Positions 56,202 through 64,000 of a DNA stretch of 64,000 nucleotides are shown piece after piece (positions within the stretch are counted from its first letter, which is position 1; every line of letters starts with the position of its first letter). This stretch comes from Jiella soli. GTDB taxonomy: Bacteria > Pseudomonadota > Alphaproteobacteria > Rhizobiales > Rhizobiaceae. Made by a program: the position numbers and the translations under genes. Under the pieces are notes generated by a model. The model was not told the DNA's origin, did no database searches, and saw only the letters and a list, made by a program, of their open reading frames with translations. The stretch is taken from contig NZ_JAJAVB010000015.1 in assembly GCF_020615385.1 (NCBI RefSeq), positions 77,047-141,046 on the forward strand, given 5' to 3'.

Positions 56202-57599
56202 ATGGCCGACATCTCCTGCCAGCTTCTCGTCATCGGCGCCGGGCCCGGCGGCTATGTCTGCGCGATCCGGGCCGGCCAGCTCGGCCTCGACACCGTTATC
56301 GTCGACGACCGCAAGCCCGGCGGCACCTGCCTCAATATCGGCTGCATCCCCTCGAAGGCTTTGATCCACGCCGCCGACGAATATTTCGCGATGCGCGAGG
56401 CGGCCGCGCGGCGCGCGATTCCCGGGCTCACCGCCGGCGAGCCGGATCTCGATTGGAGTGCCGTGGTCGGCTGGAAGGACGGCATCGTCAACCGGCTGAA
56501 CAACGGCGTCACCTCTCTCCTGAAGAAGGCGCGGGTGAAGCTCGTCGACGGTCGTGCGCAGTTCCTCGACGGCAAGACCGTCCTCGTGACCAGCGAGACC
56601 GGGACCCAGCGCATCACCGCGCGCAACATCGTCATCGCCACCGGGTCGGAGCCCGTCGAACTTCCCGCGCTGCCCTTCGGCGGCAAGGTGATCTCATCCG
56701 AGGGTGCCCTCTCCCTCACGGCGCCGCCGAAGCGTCTTGCCGTTGTCGGTGGCGGCTATATCGGCGTCGAGCTCGGGACCGCATTCGCGAAGGCGGGTTC
56801 GCAGGTCACAATCGTCGAGGCGGCCGAGGAGATATTGCCGCTCTACGATGGCGACCTCGTGAAGCCGGTCCGCGCGCGCCTTGCCGAACTCGGGGTCGAA
56901 GTCCTGACGGGGGCGAAGGCGCACGGGCTCGCCGGCGAAGGCGGCGACCTGTTGGTCGAGGCGACCGAAGGCGGCGAACGGCGAATTTCGGCCGACCATG
57001 TCCTCGTCACCGTCGGCCGGCGTCCGCTCACCGAGGGCTGGGGACGGGAGGAACTCGTCCTCGACATGGACGGCCAGTTCCTGCGCGTCGACGACACCTG
57101 CGCGACCGCGATGCGCGGCGTCTACGCCATCGGCGACGTCACCGGCGAGCCGATGCTGGCGCACCGCGCGATGGCTCAGGGCGAGATGGTTGCCGAGATC
57201 GTCGCGGGCAAGCGACGCCGCTTCGACCCGCGAGCAATTCCGGCGATCTGCTTCACCGACCCCGAGATCGTCTCGGTCGGCCTGTCCCCTGCGTCGGCGA
57301 AGGCCGTCGGCATCGACATTGTCACCGGCCGTTTTCCGTTCCAGGCGAACGGCCGGGCGATGACGCTCGGCCGCGACGACGGATTCGTGCGGGTAGTCGC
57401 GCGGGCCGGGGATCATCTCGTCCTCGGCGTCCAGGCCGTCGGGGCCGGCATTGCCGAACTGTCGGCAGCCTTCACGCTGGCGATCGAGATGGGCGCATGT
57501 CTGGAAGACGTCGCCGGGACGATCCATGCCCACCCGACGCAAGGTGAAGCCTTCCTCGAAGCGGCCATGCTCGGCCTCGGTCAGGGCCTGCATCTCTGA
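56202..57599 (+). CDS. lpdA: Dihydrolipoyl dehydrogenase (E3)
   Basis: 465 residues, GAGG before the ATG at 56202. FAD motif VIGAGPGGYVCAIRAGQLG, the redox-active disulfide GGTCLNIGCIPSKAL, the NAD motif VVGGGYIGVELGTAFAKAGSQVTIVE, VYAIGDVTGEPMLAHRA and the C-terminal His-Glu pair HAHPTQGEAFLEAA (read as IHAHPTQGE) are all present. It reoxidises the lipoyl groups of E2 and completes the dehydrogenase complex. Confidence 0.93.
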   Translation: MADISCQLLVIGAGPGGYVCAIRAGQLGLDTVIVDDRKPGGTCLNIGCIPSKALIHAADEYFAMREAAARRAIPGLTAGEPDLDWSAVVGWKDGIVNRLNNGVTSLLKKARVKLVDGRAQFLDGKTVLVTSETGTQRITARNIVIATGSEPVELPALPFGGKVISSEGALSLTAPPKRLAVVGGGYIGVELGTAFAKAGSQVTIVEAAEEILPLYDGDLVKPVRARLAELGVEVLTGAKAHGLAGEGGDLLVEATEGGERRISADHVLVTVGRRPLTEGWGREELVLDMDGQFLRVDDTCATAMRGVYAIGDVTGEPMLAHRAMAQGEMVAEIVAGKRRRFDPRAIPAICFTDPEIVSVGLSPASAKAVGIDIVTGRFPFQANGRAMTLGRDDGFVRVVARAGDHLVLGVQAVGAGIAELSAAFTLAIEMGACLEDVAGTIHAHPTQGEAFLEAAMLGLGQGLHL

Positions 57600-57944
57600 C
57601 GCTCCGTCGACAGGGCCCGTCCTAGCGCATCGGGCGACAAATCGGCATCGCTCGATGCTCTCGATCTCCTTGGTGGCGCGCCGGGTGGCCGAAAAACCGG
57701 TTTCCACTTTTTCGCCCGGCGCTCTAGCGACCGACCGGCCTCCGATGCCGATCCGGTGGCCATTTCTTCGATCGAAATGATTGTCGCGTCTGCCCTCACG
57801 GCACTTAAGGGCGCGGCTCATGCGGGAGCGATGCCGCAAATTCTCCGAAATGACGCGATGCGTGGGATTTTCCCGAGCCAATTAATATTTCGAAGACCAG
57901 GCTGAAGTAACAAGAAGGAAGTATCCAGCGGCCCGGGCAATGGT
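57600..57944. other. 345-bp intergenic region with palindromes
   Basis: No gene supported. The region holds a long repeat-like hairpin (57678-57729), a smaller inverted repeat (57761-57779; CATTTC against GAAATG around TTCGATC), and an AT-rich stretch near 57880-57900 (AATTAATATTTC) that could be the promoter of the gene at 57945. Confidence 0.5.
57678..57729. repeat. REP-like palindrome, copy 1
   Basis: GCGCCGGG (57678-57685) pairs with CCCGGCGC (57715-57722), and after a four-base bulge CGAAAAA (57690-57696) pairs with TTTTTCG (57708-57714); the loop carries ACCGGTTTCC, and GCTCTAGCG follows at 57721-57729. The same ACCGGTTTCC and GCTCTAGCG words recur at 60485-60566. It follows the lpd stop by 79 bases and may act as a terminator for the dehydrogenase operon. 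Confidence 0.5.
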
Positions 57945-58448
57945 ATGTCATCGATATCATCAAGAAGACAGATATTACTGTCCCTGTTGGGTTCGTGCAT
58001 GCTGTTGTCGATGCCGCGCGATTGGTCTCCCGCGTTTGCCGACGAAACACCGGTCCTGACGGTCCACAGAGGTCACCAGGAGATCCGCGCCTTCACGCTC
58101 GGCGACCTTGAGGTCTTTCCGCAAGCGACGATCACGACGGGGACGCCCTGGCACCAACGCGTGGAAACATTCAGCGGCGTCGCCCTCGATGATTTCCTGG
58201 CAAGCCTCGGACAGCCTGCGAGCCGGCTCCGCCTCCTGGCGCTGAACGACTATCTCGTCGATGCCGACATCTCCGACCTCGCCGGCACCGGGGCGATCCT
58301 GGCGATCCGCGAGAACGGCGCGCTGATGCCCGTCTCCGACAAGGGACCGGTCTTCCTGATGTTCCCGTTCGACAGCGACGTCCGTCTGCGGCACCAAAGT
58401 TATTACAGTCGAGCGGTTTGGCAGCTATGTCGCATCGAACTTTCCTGA
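57945..58448 (+). CDS. Periplasmic molybdopterin-oxidoreductase-fold protein without Mo-ligand Cys
   Basis: 167 residues. A Sec signal peptide (about 1-32, ending AFAD) precedes a domain resembling the sulfite-oxidase/YedY molybdopterin-binding fold: LTVHRGHQEIRAFTLGDLEVFPQATITT, FSGVALDDFLASLG, LLALNDYLVDADISDL, AILAIRENGALMPVSDKGPVFLMFPFD. The cysteine that ligates molybdenum in the enzymes is missing; the only mature Cys is near the C-terminus (QLCRIE). It is likely a non-catalytic periplasmic sensor or ligand-binding partner. Its end overlaps the GGDEF-EAL start by 22 bases. The start has no strong ribosome site. Confidence 0.75.
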   Translation: MSSISSRRQILLSLLGSCMLLSMPRDWSPAFADETPVLTVHRGHQEIRAFTLGDLEVFPQATITTGTPWHQRVETFSGVALDDFLASLGQPASRLRLLALNDYLVDADISDLAGTGAILAIRENGALMPVSDKGPVFLMFPFDSDVRLRHQSYYSRAVWQLCRIELS

Positions 58449-60421
58449 AGCGGCTGCGAGCGGCGACACGTCTGGGGCGAACCAAGCTGGTGCCGCTCCT
58501 TGCCGTCGTGACGGCGCTTCTCGCGGTTACCGCAGTGGCCTTCTCGGTCCTCGCCCTGCGCTTCCAGAACGACGTGATCGAGGCGTCCCGCTACAATAGG
58601 ACCTTCGACCTTTCCCAGGCACAGGCCGAGGCTTTGCGCCTGCAACTAGCTGTCGCCAGCCAGTTCGTTCCCCACGCACCCGGCAGCGCATCCGACGTGG
58701 CGCTGCGCTACGCGATCATGAAGACACGGGTCTCGGTCCTGCACGGGCCAGGACACTATGTGCATGACGTCGTCGGGACGCATGGCAAGGAGATCGCAGC
58801 CCTCGGTCAGGCGGTCGCATCGATCGAACCGCTCATCGCCGAGGCCGACAAGCCGGACGCCGCTGCGAAGATCCTTTCGGTCTTGGCGCCCCTGAACAGC
58901 GATCTTGCGCGCTTGGCCTCCCTCTCCAACGCGATCGCCGGAGACGTGGTGGCGAGGAACCAGGAGGACCTCATCAGGGTCTTCGACGCGATCTGCGTCG
59001 TCATCGTCGGCCTCGTCCTCTTCGGTCTCGCCCTCCTGGCCCTCATGAACCAGCAGACCCGCAAACTCGACCTCGCGGCCAAGCGTGACTGGCTGACCGG
59101 ACTGCCTAACCGCACTGCCCTCCACGCGATGGCCGAAAGGCTCGATCCGGACCAGGATCATGCCCTGATCTTTCTCGACCTCGACAACTTCAAGGACGTC
59201 AACGACGGCCACGGACATTCCGGCGGCGACCATATTCTGCGCGAGACCTGCAATCGGTTGCGGGAAGCCGCCGGCAAGGAAGCCTTCGTGGCGCGACTGG
59301 GCGGAGACGAGTTCGCCATTCTCATCAGTGGGGAAAATGCCGAAGCGCGCGCTCGGGACTGTGCGGCGCGCCTGTCGTCGTCCTTGTGCTCCCCGATCTG
59401 CCTCGACGGCGGGCAGGTCGTGGTCAGCGTCAGTCTCGGCGTCGCCCTCCACCGACAGGGACAGGCATTCGACCTGCCGAGCCTGCTGAAGGATGCCGAC
59501 GTCGCACTCTATGCGGCTAAGGGCGCCGGCCGCTCGCAGCATGTCATCCTCACGCCCGATCTGCGCAAGGTCTCAGACTTCCGCCGACAGCTCCAGCACG
59601 ACCTGCCGCTCGCCCTGGTCAACGAAGAGTTCCATCTGGTCTTTCAGCCCATTGTCGATCTGACGAACGGGCGCGCGCGCGGTTTCGAGGCACTCCTGCG
59701 CTGGGAGCATCCGCGCCTCGGCGGAATCTCACCGCAGGCGTTCATCCCGCTTGCCGAGGAGACCGGGGATATCGTCGCATTGGGGCGCTGGGTGATCGAG
59801 GAGGGCTGCCGCGTCGCGCACAATTGGCCGCAGGACATATTCCTGTCGCTCAACGTCTCGGCTGTTCAGTTCGCGGACCCGGAGCTTTCGCGTTGCGTCG
59901 CCGCCTCTCTCAAGCGCTGGGACATCCCTCCGCACCGTCTGACGCTCGAGATCACCGAAAGTGTGCTGGTGCGCAACGACGACGCCCAGCGGATCCTCGA
60001 GGATCTGCGTCAACTCGGCGTGCGGGTCTCGCTCGACGACTTCGGCACAGGCTATGCCTCCATGGGCTATCTGCGCCAGTACAGCTTCGAGAAGATCAAG
60101 ATCGACAAGTCCTTCGTCAACGACATGGCGGTCGGCAACAACAGCTTCGCGATCGTCTCGGCGATCTGTTCGCTCGCCGTCAATCTTTCGGCCGAGGTCG
60201 TCGCGGAGGGAATCGAGACCGCCGAACATCTCGATCTCGCCTGCGCCAGCGGCTGCTCACTCGGGCAAGGCTATCTGTTCGCCCGGCCGATGCAGGAACG
60301 GGACGTCCTGCCATTCCTCAAGACCAATGCCGGCCCGGCCGAGATCGCCGAAGCCCGCGTCCGCCGTGTCGCCAGGGAGAGCCTTTCCCGGACGGCCGTC
60401 AGCCTCGCCGGCGGAACCTGA
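58427..60421 (+). CDS. Membrane GGDEF-EAL protein (c-di-GMP turnover)
   Basis: 664 residues from the ATG at 58427 (a TTG at 58418 is possible). Two membrane helices (about 25-47 and 185-205) enclose a helical periplasmic domain of about 135 residues. The GGDEF domain (about 215-375) has an intact active site RLGGDEF near 292 and no RxxD inhibition site. The EAL domain (about 385-625) keeps FEALLRW, LNVSAVQ, LEITESV, LDDFGTGYASM, KIDKSF and VAEGIET. Both activities are therefore possible, with the periplasmic domain or its upstream partner deciding. Overlaps the sulfite-oxidase-fold gene by 22 bases. Confidence 0.89.
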   Translation: MSHRTFLKRLRAATRLGRTKLVPLLAVVTALLAVTAVAFSVLALRFQNDVIEASRYNRTFDLSQAQAEALRLQLAVASQFVPHAPGSASDVALRYAIMKTRVSVLHGPGHYVHDVVGTHGKEIAALGQAVASIEPLIAEADKPDAAAKILSVLAPLNSDLARLASLSNAIAGDVVARNQEDLIRVFDAICVVIVGLVLFGLALLALMNQQTRKLDLAAKRDWLTGLPNRTALHAMAERLDPDQDHALIFLDLDNFKDVNDGHGHSGGDHILRETCNRLREAAGKEAFVARLGGDEFAILISGENAEARARDCAARLSSSLCSPICLDGGQVVVSVSLGVALHRQGQAFDLPSLLKDADVALYAAKGAGRSQHVILTPDLRKVSDFRRQLQHDLPLALVNEEFHLVFQPIVDLTNGRARGFEALLRWEHPRLGGISPQAFIPLAEETGDIVALGRWVIEEGCRVAHNWPQDIFLSLNVSAVQFADPELSRCVAASLKRWDIPPHRLTLEITESVLVRNDDAQRILEDLRQLGVRVSLDDFGTGYASMGYLRQYSFEKIKIDKSFVNDMAVGNNSFAIVSAICSLAVNLSAEVVAEGIETAEHLDLACASGCSLGQGYLFARPMQERDVLPFLKTNAGPAEIAEARVRRVARESLSRTAVSLAGGT

Positions 60422-60484
60422 TCTCGAAGAGGGAGGCGGCCGTCTTCGCGTCCGCCTCTCATGGTCCCACGATCTCGAAGGAAC

Positions 60485-60566
60485 ACCGGTTTCCGGACAA
60501 TCCGATGCGGCAACGAAGAGATCGCCGGAGAAGCGATTTCAGTTACCGCCCGAGGACGCTCTAGCG
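60485..60566. repeat. REP-like words, copy 2
   Basis: ACCGGTTTCC at 60485-60494 and GCTCTAGCG at 60558-60566 repeat the words found at 57696 and 57721. Spacing differs (63 versus 15 bases), so this copy is degenerate or rearranged. It overlaps the stop of the universal stress gene and lies just after the GGDEF-EAL stop, so the pair flanks the 57945-60421 module. Confidence 0.4.
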
Positions 60567-61421
60567 GAACATCAGCACCGGTCGGCGGCAGCCGCGCACG
60601 ATCTCGGCTGTGGTCGAGCCGATCAGGAAGCTGCGGATCCGCGAGTGGCCGTAGGCACCCATGACCAGAAGATCGACATCGTCGCGCTCCCCCTCGGCCG
60701 CGATGACGTTATCGGGTTCGCCGACGAGGATCCGGCTGGTCACCTCGTAACCGGCCTCGCCGAGCCGGGATTCTGCTGTCTGAAACGCCTTGTCCTGCCC
60801 GGCTTGAGACGCCTTGTCGGAGACCGTGAGGAGTTCGCAGGCCGCATCCTTGAGCAGCGGGCTCGCCGCAAGATAATCGATTGCCTTCAACGCGCTCGGG
60901 CCCCCGTCGAAGGCGACGATAAAGCGGTGGATCGGCCGGAAGGCGCGGGCCGTGACCAGCACCGGACGGTTCGCACCGCGCAAAACGCGTTCGAGGTTCG
61001 AGCCGAGATGGAGCTTGGCGAAATCGGCTGCTTCGCCGCGCTTGCCGATGATCGTCAGGTCGGCCGCCTCTTCCCGCTCGGCGATCGTCTCGACGAGATC
61101 GCCGAAGCGCATCTCCTCGTCGACGGTCTCGACACCGGCCTCGCGCATCCGCGCTGCCGCCTCGCCAAGGATCAGTCGTCCGCGCCGGCGCGCGAGCTTC
61201 GCCTTCTGCTCGTCGAGATCGGCGAGTTCCTTCAGAAGCTGCTCACGCTCGCCGAAGTCGAGACTGCCGGAAAAGTCCGCCGGCACGGAAGCGATGTCGC
61301 GCCGGCCGATGACATGCAGCAGTTCGACCGAGGCTCCGAGGCGGCGCGCCGCCCAGGCGGCGTTGTCGCAGACGCTCGGCGTATAGTGCGAGCCGTCGAC
61401 GAGTGCGAGCAACGATGTCAT
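60561..61421 (-). CDS. Tandem universal stress protein
   Basis: 286 residues from the ATG at 61421, with GGGAGA upstream. Two Usp domains: residues 1-150 (LLALVDGSHYTPSVCDNAAWAARRLGASVELLHV, TIIGKRGEAADFAKLHLGSNLERVLRGANRPVLV) and 155-286 (FIVAFDGGPSALKAIDYLAAS, LLVMGAYGHSRIRSFLIGSTTAEIVRGCRRPVLMFR). The second has the G-x2-G-x9-G-S ATP-binding motif; the first is partly degenerate. It is thought to help survive energy and oxidative stress. Precedes no obvious partner except the SulP gene upstream. Confidence 0.88.
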   Translation of the reverse strand: MTSLLALVDGSHYTPSVCDNAAWAARRLGASVELLHVIGRRDIASVPADFSGSLDFGEREQLLKELADLDEQKAKLARRRGRLILGEAAARMREAGVETVDEEMRFGDLVETIAEREEAADLTIIGKRGEAADFAKLHLGSNLERVLRGANRPVLVTARAFRPIHRFIVAFDGGPSALKAIDYLAASPLLKDAACELLTVSDKASQAGQDKAFQTAESRLGEAGYEVTSRILVGEPDNVIAAEGERDDVDLLVMGAYGHSRIRSFLIGSTTAEIVRGCRRPVLMFR

Positions 61422-61547
61422 GGCTTCGGTTCTCCCTGGGGCGACGGGCGCCGCTTTCTTGCTTGTTCCCGGATGCGAGCCAACGTCTGATGCGCCGACG
61501 TCAGGAGACTTTCGCAAAGCCCCGGCCGCCGCAAGACCGTGCCGCGG

Positions 61548-63032
61548 TCAGTGTCCGGGCAATTCGTCCAGCGCGCCCGGCTTGTCGGCGACGCCCAGCC
61601 GGTCGACCAGGGTGCGGCTCGCCTCATTCATGCCGAGGACCTCGACCTCCGTGCCTTCGCGGCGGAACTTGATGACGGCGCGGTCGAGAGCGCCGACCCC
61701 GGACAGATCCCAGATATGGGCACGGCTGACGTCGATCGTCACCTTGTCCACCGCCTCGCGGAAGTCAAAGGCTTTGGCGAACGTCTCGACCGAGGCGAAG
61801 AACACCTGGCCGAGAACGCGATAGGTGCGATGCGTCCGGTCGGCCGAGAGGTCGGTTTCGATGGCGAAGAGCTGCGCCACCTTGGACGCGAAGAAGATGC
61901 CGGAGAGGAGCACGCCGAACAGGACGCCGATCGCCAGATTGTGGGTCGCCACCACGGTCGCGACCGTCGCCAGCATGACGGCCGAGGAGCGGCGCGGATG
62001 TGTCCTGAGATTGATGATCGATTCCCAGGAGAACGTGCCGATCGAGACCATGATCATGATCGCGACGAGCGCGGCCATGGGAATGATGGCAACGAGGTCG
62101 CCGAGGACGACGATCAGGAAGAGCAGCGTCACGCCTGCGAAGGCGCAGGAGAGCCGGCCGCGGCCGCCGGATTTGATGTTGATCACCGTCTGGCCGATCA
62201 TCGCGCAGCCGGCCATGCCGCCGAAGAAGCCGGTCACGGCATTGGCGACGCCCTGGCCGATGCATTCGCGGTTCTTGTCGGAGCCGGTGTCGGTCAGATC
62301 GTCGACCACCTGCGCCGTCATCAGCGATTCGAGCAGCCCGACCACCGCGATCCCCGCCGAATAGGGCAGGATGATCAACAGCGTCTCCAGCGTAAACGGC
62401 ACGTCCGGCACGAGGAAGCTCGGCAGGGTCGAGGGCAGTTCCCCCATATCTCCGACGGTCCGCAGGTCGAAGCCGAAGCCGACCGACAAGGCCGTCAAGA
62501 CGATGATGGTGACGAGCGGCGACGGAACCGCTGTCGTCAGCCGCGGCAGGAGATAGATGATCGCGAGACCCAGCGCGACCATTGCATAGGTCAGCGGCGG
62601 GACGTTCACGAGCTCCGGGATCTGCGCCATGAAGATCAGGATCGCCAGCGCGTTGACGAAGCCCGTCATAACCGAGCGGGAGACGAAGCGCATCGCGTCG
62701 CCGAGCTTCAGCGCCCCGGCGAGGAGCTGCAGGAGGCCGGCGAGAATGGTGGCGGCGAAGAGATATTGCAGGCCATGCTCGGCGACGAGGGTGACCATCA
62801 ACACCGCCGTCGCGGCGGTCGCGGCCGAGATCATGCCCGGGCGGCCGCCGAAGATCGCAGTGAGGACCGCGATGGAGAAGGAGGCGTAGAGGCCGACCTT
62901 CGGATCGACGCCTGCAATGATCGAAAAGGCGATCGCCTCGGGTATCAGCGCCAGAGCGACAACGAGGCCGGACAGGAGATCGCTGCGAATATTGCCGAGC
63001 CAATCGGCCTTCAAGGTGCGAGTCGAGATCAT
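61548..63032 (-). CDS. SulP-family anion transporter with STAS domain
   Basis: 494 residues; GGAG precedes the ATG at 63032. About 10-14 membrane helices starting near residue 20 (GNIRSDLLSGLVVALALIPEAIAFSIIAGVDPKVGLYASF), FGGRPGMISAATAATAVLMV and a C-terminal STAS domain (about 390-485; VTIDVSRAHIWDLSGVGALDRAVIKFR). Members move sulfate, bicarbonate or other anions with Na+ or H+. The SulP type lacking a carbonic anhydrase tail cannot be assigned a substrate; bicarbonate (BicA-like) and sulfate are both possible. Confidence 0.88.
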   Translation of the reverse strand: MISTRTLKADWLGNIRSDLLSGLVVALALIPEAIAFSIIAGVDPKVGLYASFSIAVLTAIFGGRPGMISAATAATAVLMVTLVAEHGLQYLFAATILAGLLQLLAGALKLGDAMRFVSRSVMTGFVNALAILIFMAQIPELVNVPPLTYAMVALGLAIIYLLPRLTTAVPSPLVTIIVLTALSVGFGFDLRTVGDMGELPSTLPSFLVPDVPFTLETLLIILPYSAGIAVVGLLESLMTAQVVDDLTDTGSDKNRECIGQGVANAVTGFFGGMAGCAMIGQTVINIKSGGRGRLSCAFAGVTLLFLIVVLGDLVAIIPMAALVAIMIMVSIGTFSWESIINLRTHPRRSSAVMLATVATVVATHNLAIGVLFGVLLSGIFFASKVAQLFAIETDLSADRTHRTYRVLGQVFFASVETFAKAFDFREAVDKVTIDVSRAHIWDLSGVGALDRAVIKFRREGTEVEVLGMNEASRTLVDRLGVADKPGALDELPGH

Positions 63033-63381
63033 CGGCTCCAGAACACATTGCTGCGCCGCCCGCCGGCCCAGCCGGCGAAGAAGAGCGGATCGCGATGTCC
63101 GCCAAGGGCGACGTCAGATTGGCCGGGGGATGGGCGCCCGGCATAGCCACCCGCCGGAGCGGGTCCTTGTTGCATCGCACTCATGGCCGATTGCGGCTGC
63201 CAAGGCAACCCGCCCGGCGGGAAGACTTAGGGTGCGGGCCATCGTGCTAGCGCGGGAATCCCTATCCCCAGAACGCCGAAGCCCGCCGGCTCTGTCGCAG
63301 GCGCCTCAGAGAGGACGTCGCTTCAGAAAGGGCGGGCAGGCAGACTATGTGTGGCTCGCCGAAGAGACGAGCGGCCGGAAC
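63033..63381. other. 349-bp intergenic region upstream of the SulP gene
   Basis: No gene. Contains a small hairpin at 63149-63164 (ACCCGC-CGGA-GCGGGT), about 117 bases upstream of the SulP start and 218 bases past the DUF1127 stop. Otherwise nothing is recognised. Confidence 0.4.
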
Positions 63382-63531
63382 TCAGCGGCGGCCGTAACGG
63401 ACAGCGCGGGAGATGCTGGCGCGCTCGACGCCGATGTCGGCGAGTTCGCGGTCGTCCATCATCTGGAGCTCGCGGATGTGGTTGCGGACGGTGCGGAAGG
63501 AGTTGATGCGGTTGGCGAAGCGGCGGAACAT
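63382..63531 (-). CDS. DUF1127 small arginine-rich protein
   Basis: A 49-residue protein from the ATG at 63531. It has an amphipathic, arginine-rich N-terminus (MFRRFANRINSFRTVRNHI) and the DUF1127 core RELQMMDDRELADIGVERASISRAVRYGRR. These tiny proteins are frequent in alphaproteobacteria and have been linked to RNA binding and to phosphate and carbon metabolism. A perfect 19-base palindrome sits about 73 bases upstream. Transcribed alone, between ppa and the SulP gene. Confidence 0.82.
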   Translation of the reverse strand: MFRRFANRINSFRTVRNHIRELQMMDDRELADIGVERASISRAVRYGRR

Positions 63532-63603
63532 TGTGATTGTCCATGTGCGGGATTGCGATGACGCTCAGATATTCCTCGCACCTGCGCAAAAGAAGAGCAG
63601 TCT

Positions 63604-63622
63604 TTGCACATCAGATGTGCAA
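63604..63622. promoter_or_regulatory. 19-bp palindrome TTGCACATCAGATGTGCAA
   Basis: Perfect eight-base arms TTGCACAT/ATGTGCAA around CAG, 73 bases upstream of the DUF1127 start and downstream of ppa. A strong dimeric-regulator site candidate for DUF1127 expression. A further half-like GTGCAT follows at about 63627. Confidence 0.5.
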
Positions 63623-63785
63623 TTGGTGCATGCCCCGCAACGCCCTATGGCTAACCGATCGTGAACGCCGGTATCGCCTGCAGAATGGTCGATCCGGCAA
63701 CGGTCGACGAGACCGCCCTCGCCCTGCAGAGCGCGGCCCGCTTTGCCGCGCCCTGCCCAGTGCTCAAATGTAGTGCAGGATGAGC

Positions 63786-64000
63786 CTATGCCTTCTGCTT
63801 ATTCGCGCGATCGATGGCCGCGGTGATCAGCGCGCGCGCCCGCGAACTGTCGCCCCAATCGCCGATCTTGACCCACTTGCCGGGCTCCAGATCCTTGTAA
63901 TGCTCGAAGAAGTGCTGGATCTGCTTCAGCGTGATATCAGGCAGGTCGCTGTATTCGTGGACCTTTTCGTAGCGCAGCGTCAGTTCGGGAGACGGGACCG
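63786..64000 (-). CDS. ppa: Inorganic pyrophosphatase, C-terminal part (5' end outside window)
   Basis: The minus strand reads [69 protein letters not shown] and stops with TAG at 63786-63788. The [18 protein letters not shown] segment, with its conserved Lys, is diagnostic of family I soluble pyrophosphatase. The N-terminal part, with the metal-binding aspartates, lies beyond the right edge. Confidence 0.92.
   Translation of the reverse strand, partial: VPSPELTLRYEKVHEYSDLPDITLKQIQHFFEHYKDLEPGKWVKIGDWGDSSRARALITAAIDRANKQKA

Noticed and set aside
61440..61475. ECF-type stress promoter before the universal stress gene
   Set aside because: GGAAC-N18-CGTC is close but off in spacing and in the last base; too weak to list.
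61539..63146. A 535-codon plus-strand frame opposite the SulP gene
   Set aside because: Highly charged, repetitive Asp/Arg/His composition without domains; the SulP frame is unambiguous.
63604..63622. A tra-box or lux-type quorum-sensing site
   Set aside because: The arms TTGCACAT/ATGTGCAA are in the opposite order to the ATGTGCA/TGCACAT arms of the TraR consensus, and no LuxR-type gene is in the window.

Overview
This is a high-GC window from the chromosome of an alphaproteobacterium, most likely of the order Hyphomicrobiales (Rhizobiales) and plausibly near Aurantimonadaceae. That placement is an inference from gene content: a RirA-type iron regulator, an HWE/HisKA_2 histidine kinase with a CHASE2-type cyclase, a DUF1127 micro-protein, an LtnD-type threonate dehydrogenase and two high-GC ABC importer operons. 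I see no rRNA, tRNA, insertion sequence, prophage or CRISPR array. Both window edges cut a gene: ribonuclease D on the left and inorganic pyrophosphatase on the right.

Left part (1-8309): the 3' part of rnd, several small exported or lipid-anchored proteins, a YghZ-type aldo/keto reductase, a Crp/Fnr regulator, and a FecR-domain protein followed two bases later by a CHASE2 nucleotide cyclase. The convergent gap at 4633-4930 holds a perfect CRP-type palindrome and two perfect hairpins.

Sugar-acid region (8670-24500): a plus-strand catabolic cluster encodes an IlvD/EDD sugar-acid dehydratase, a DHRS6-like 2-keto-3-deoxy-acid dehydrogenase, a DenD-like dehydrogenase, two beta-hydroxyacid dehydrogenases, an FCD-type GntR regulator, an SDR and a FAH-family diketo-acid hydrolase. 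Together these fit a non-phosphorylating oxidative route for an L-fucose- or L-arabinose-type sugar ending in pyruvate. A CUT1-type ABC importer plus ltnD lies on the minus strand. Three GTATAC-centred sites precede the two plus-strand transcription units and the importer, which suggests one regulon. Between the two clusters sit a DUF1348-TetR operon with a clear TetR operator and a frameshifted glyoxalase-like gene.

Signalling region (24795-34369): rirA, a soluble PAS-PAS chemoreceptor, a second Crp/Fnr protein, a GAF-PAS-GGDEF-EAL protein with a degenerate GGDEF site, and an HWE kinase with a lone receiver. Next (34583-44840) come a Fe/polyamine/phosphonate-type ABC importer, an FAD oxidoreductase of the SelD-associated family, a CPA1 Na+/H+ antiporter with a cyclic-nucleotide-binding tail, a 6-phosphogluconate dehydrogenase and a DUF892 ferritin-like protein.

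Branched-chain amino-acid region (45157-57599): a minus-strand operon (MaoC, CitE-like lyase, thiolase, HSD10-like dehydrogenase, isovaleryl-CoA dehydrogenase, MccB), interrupted by an AbrB/PIN toxin-antitoxin pair, is divergent from a complete branched-chain 2-oxoacid dehydrogenase operon (E1alpha, E1beta, E2, E3). The right end carries a periplasmic sulfite-oxidase-fold protein overlapping a membrane GGDEF-EAL gene and flanked by repeat-like palindromes, then a universal stress protein, a SulP transporter, DUF1127 and ppa.
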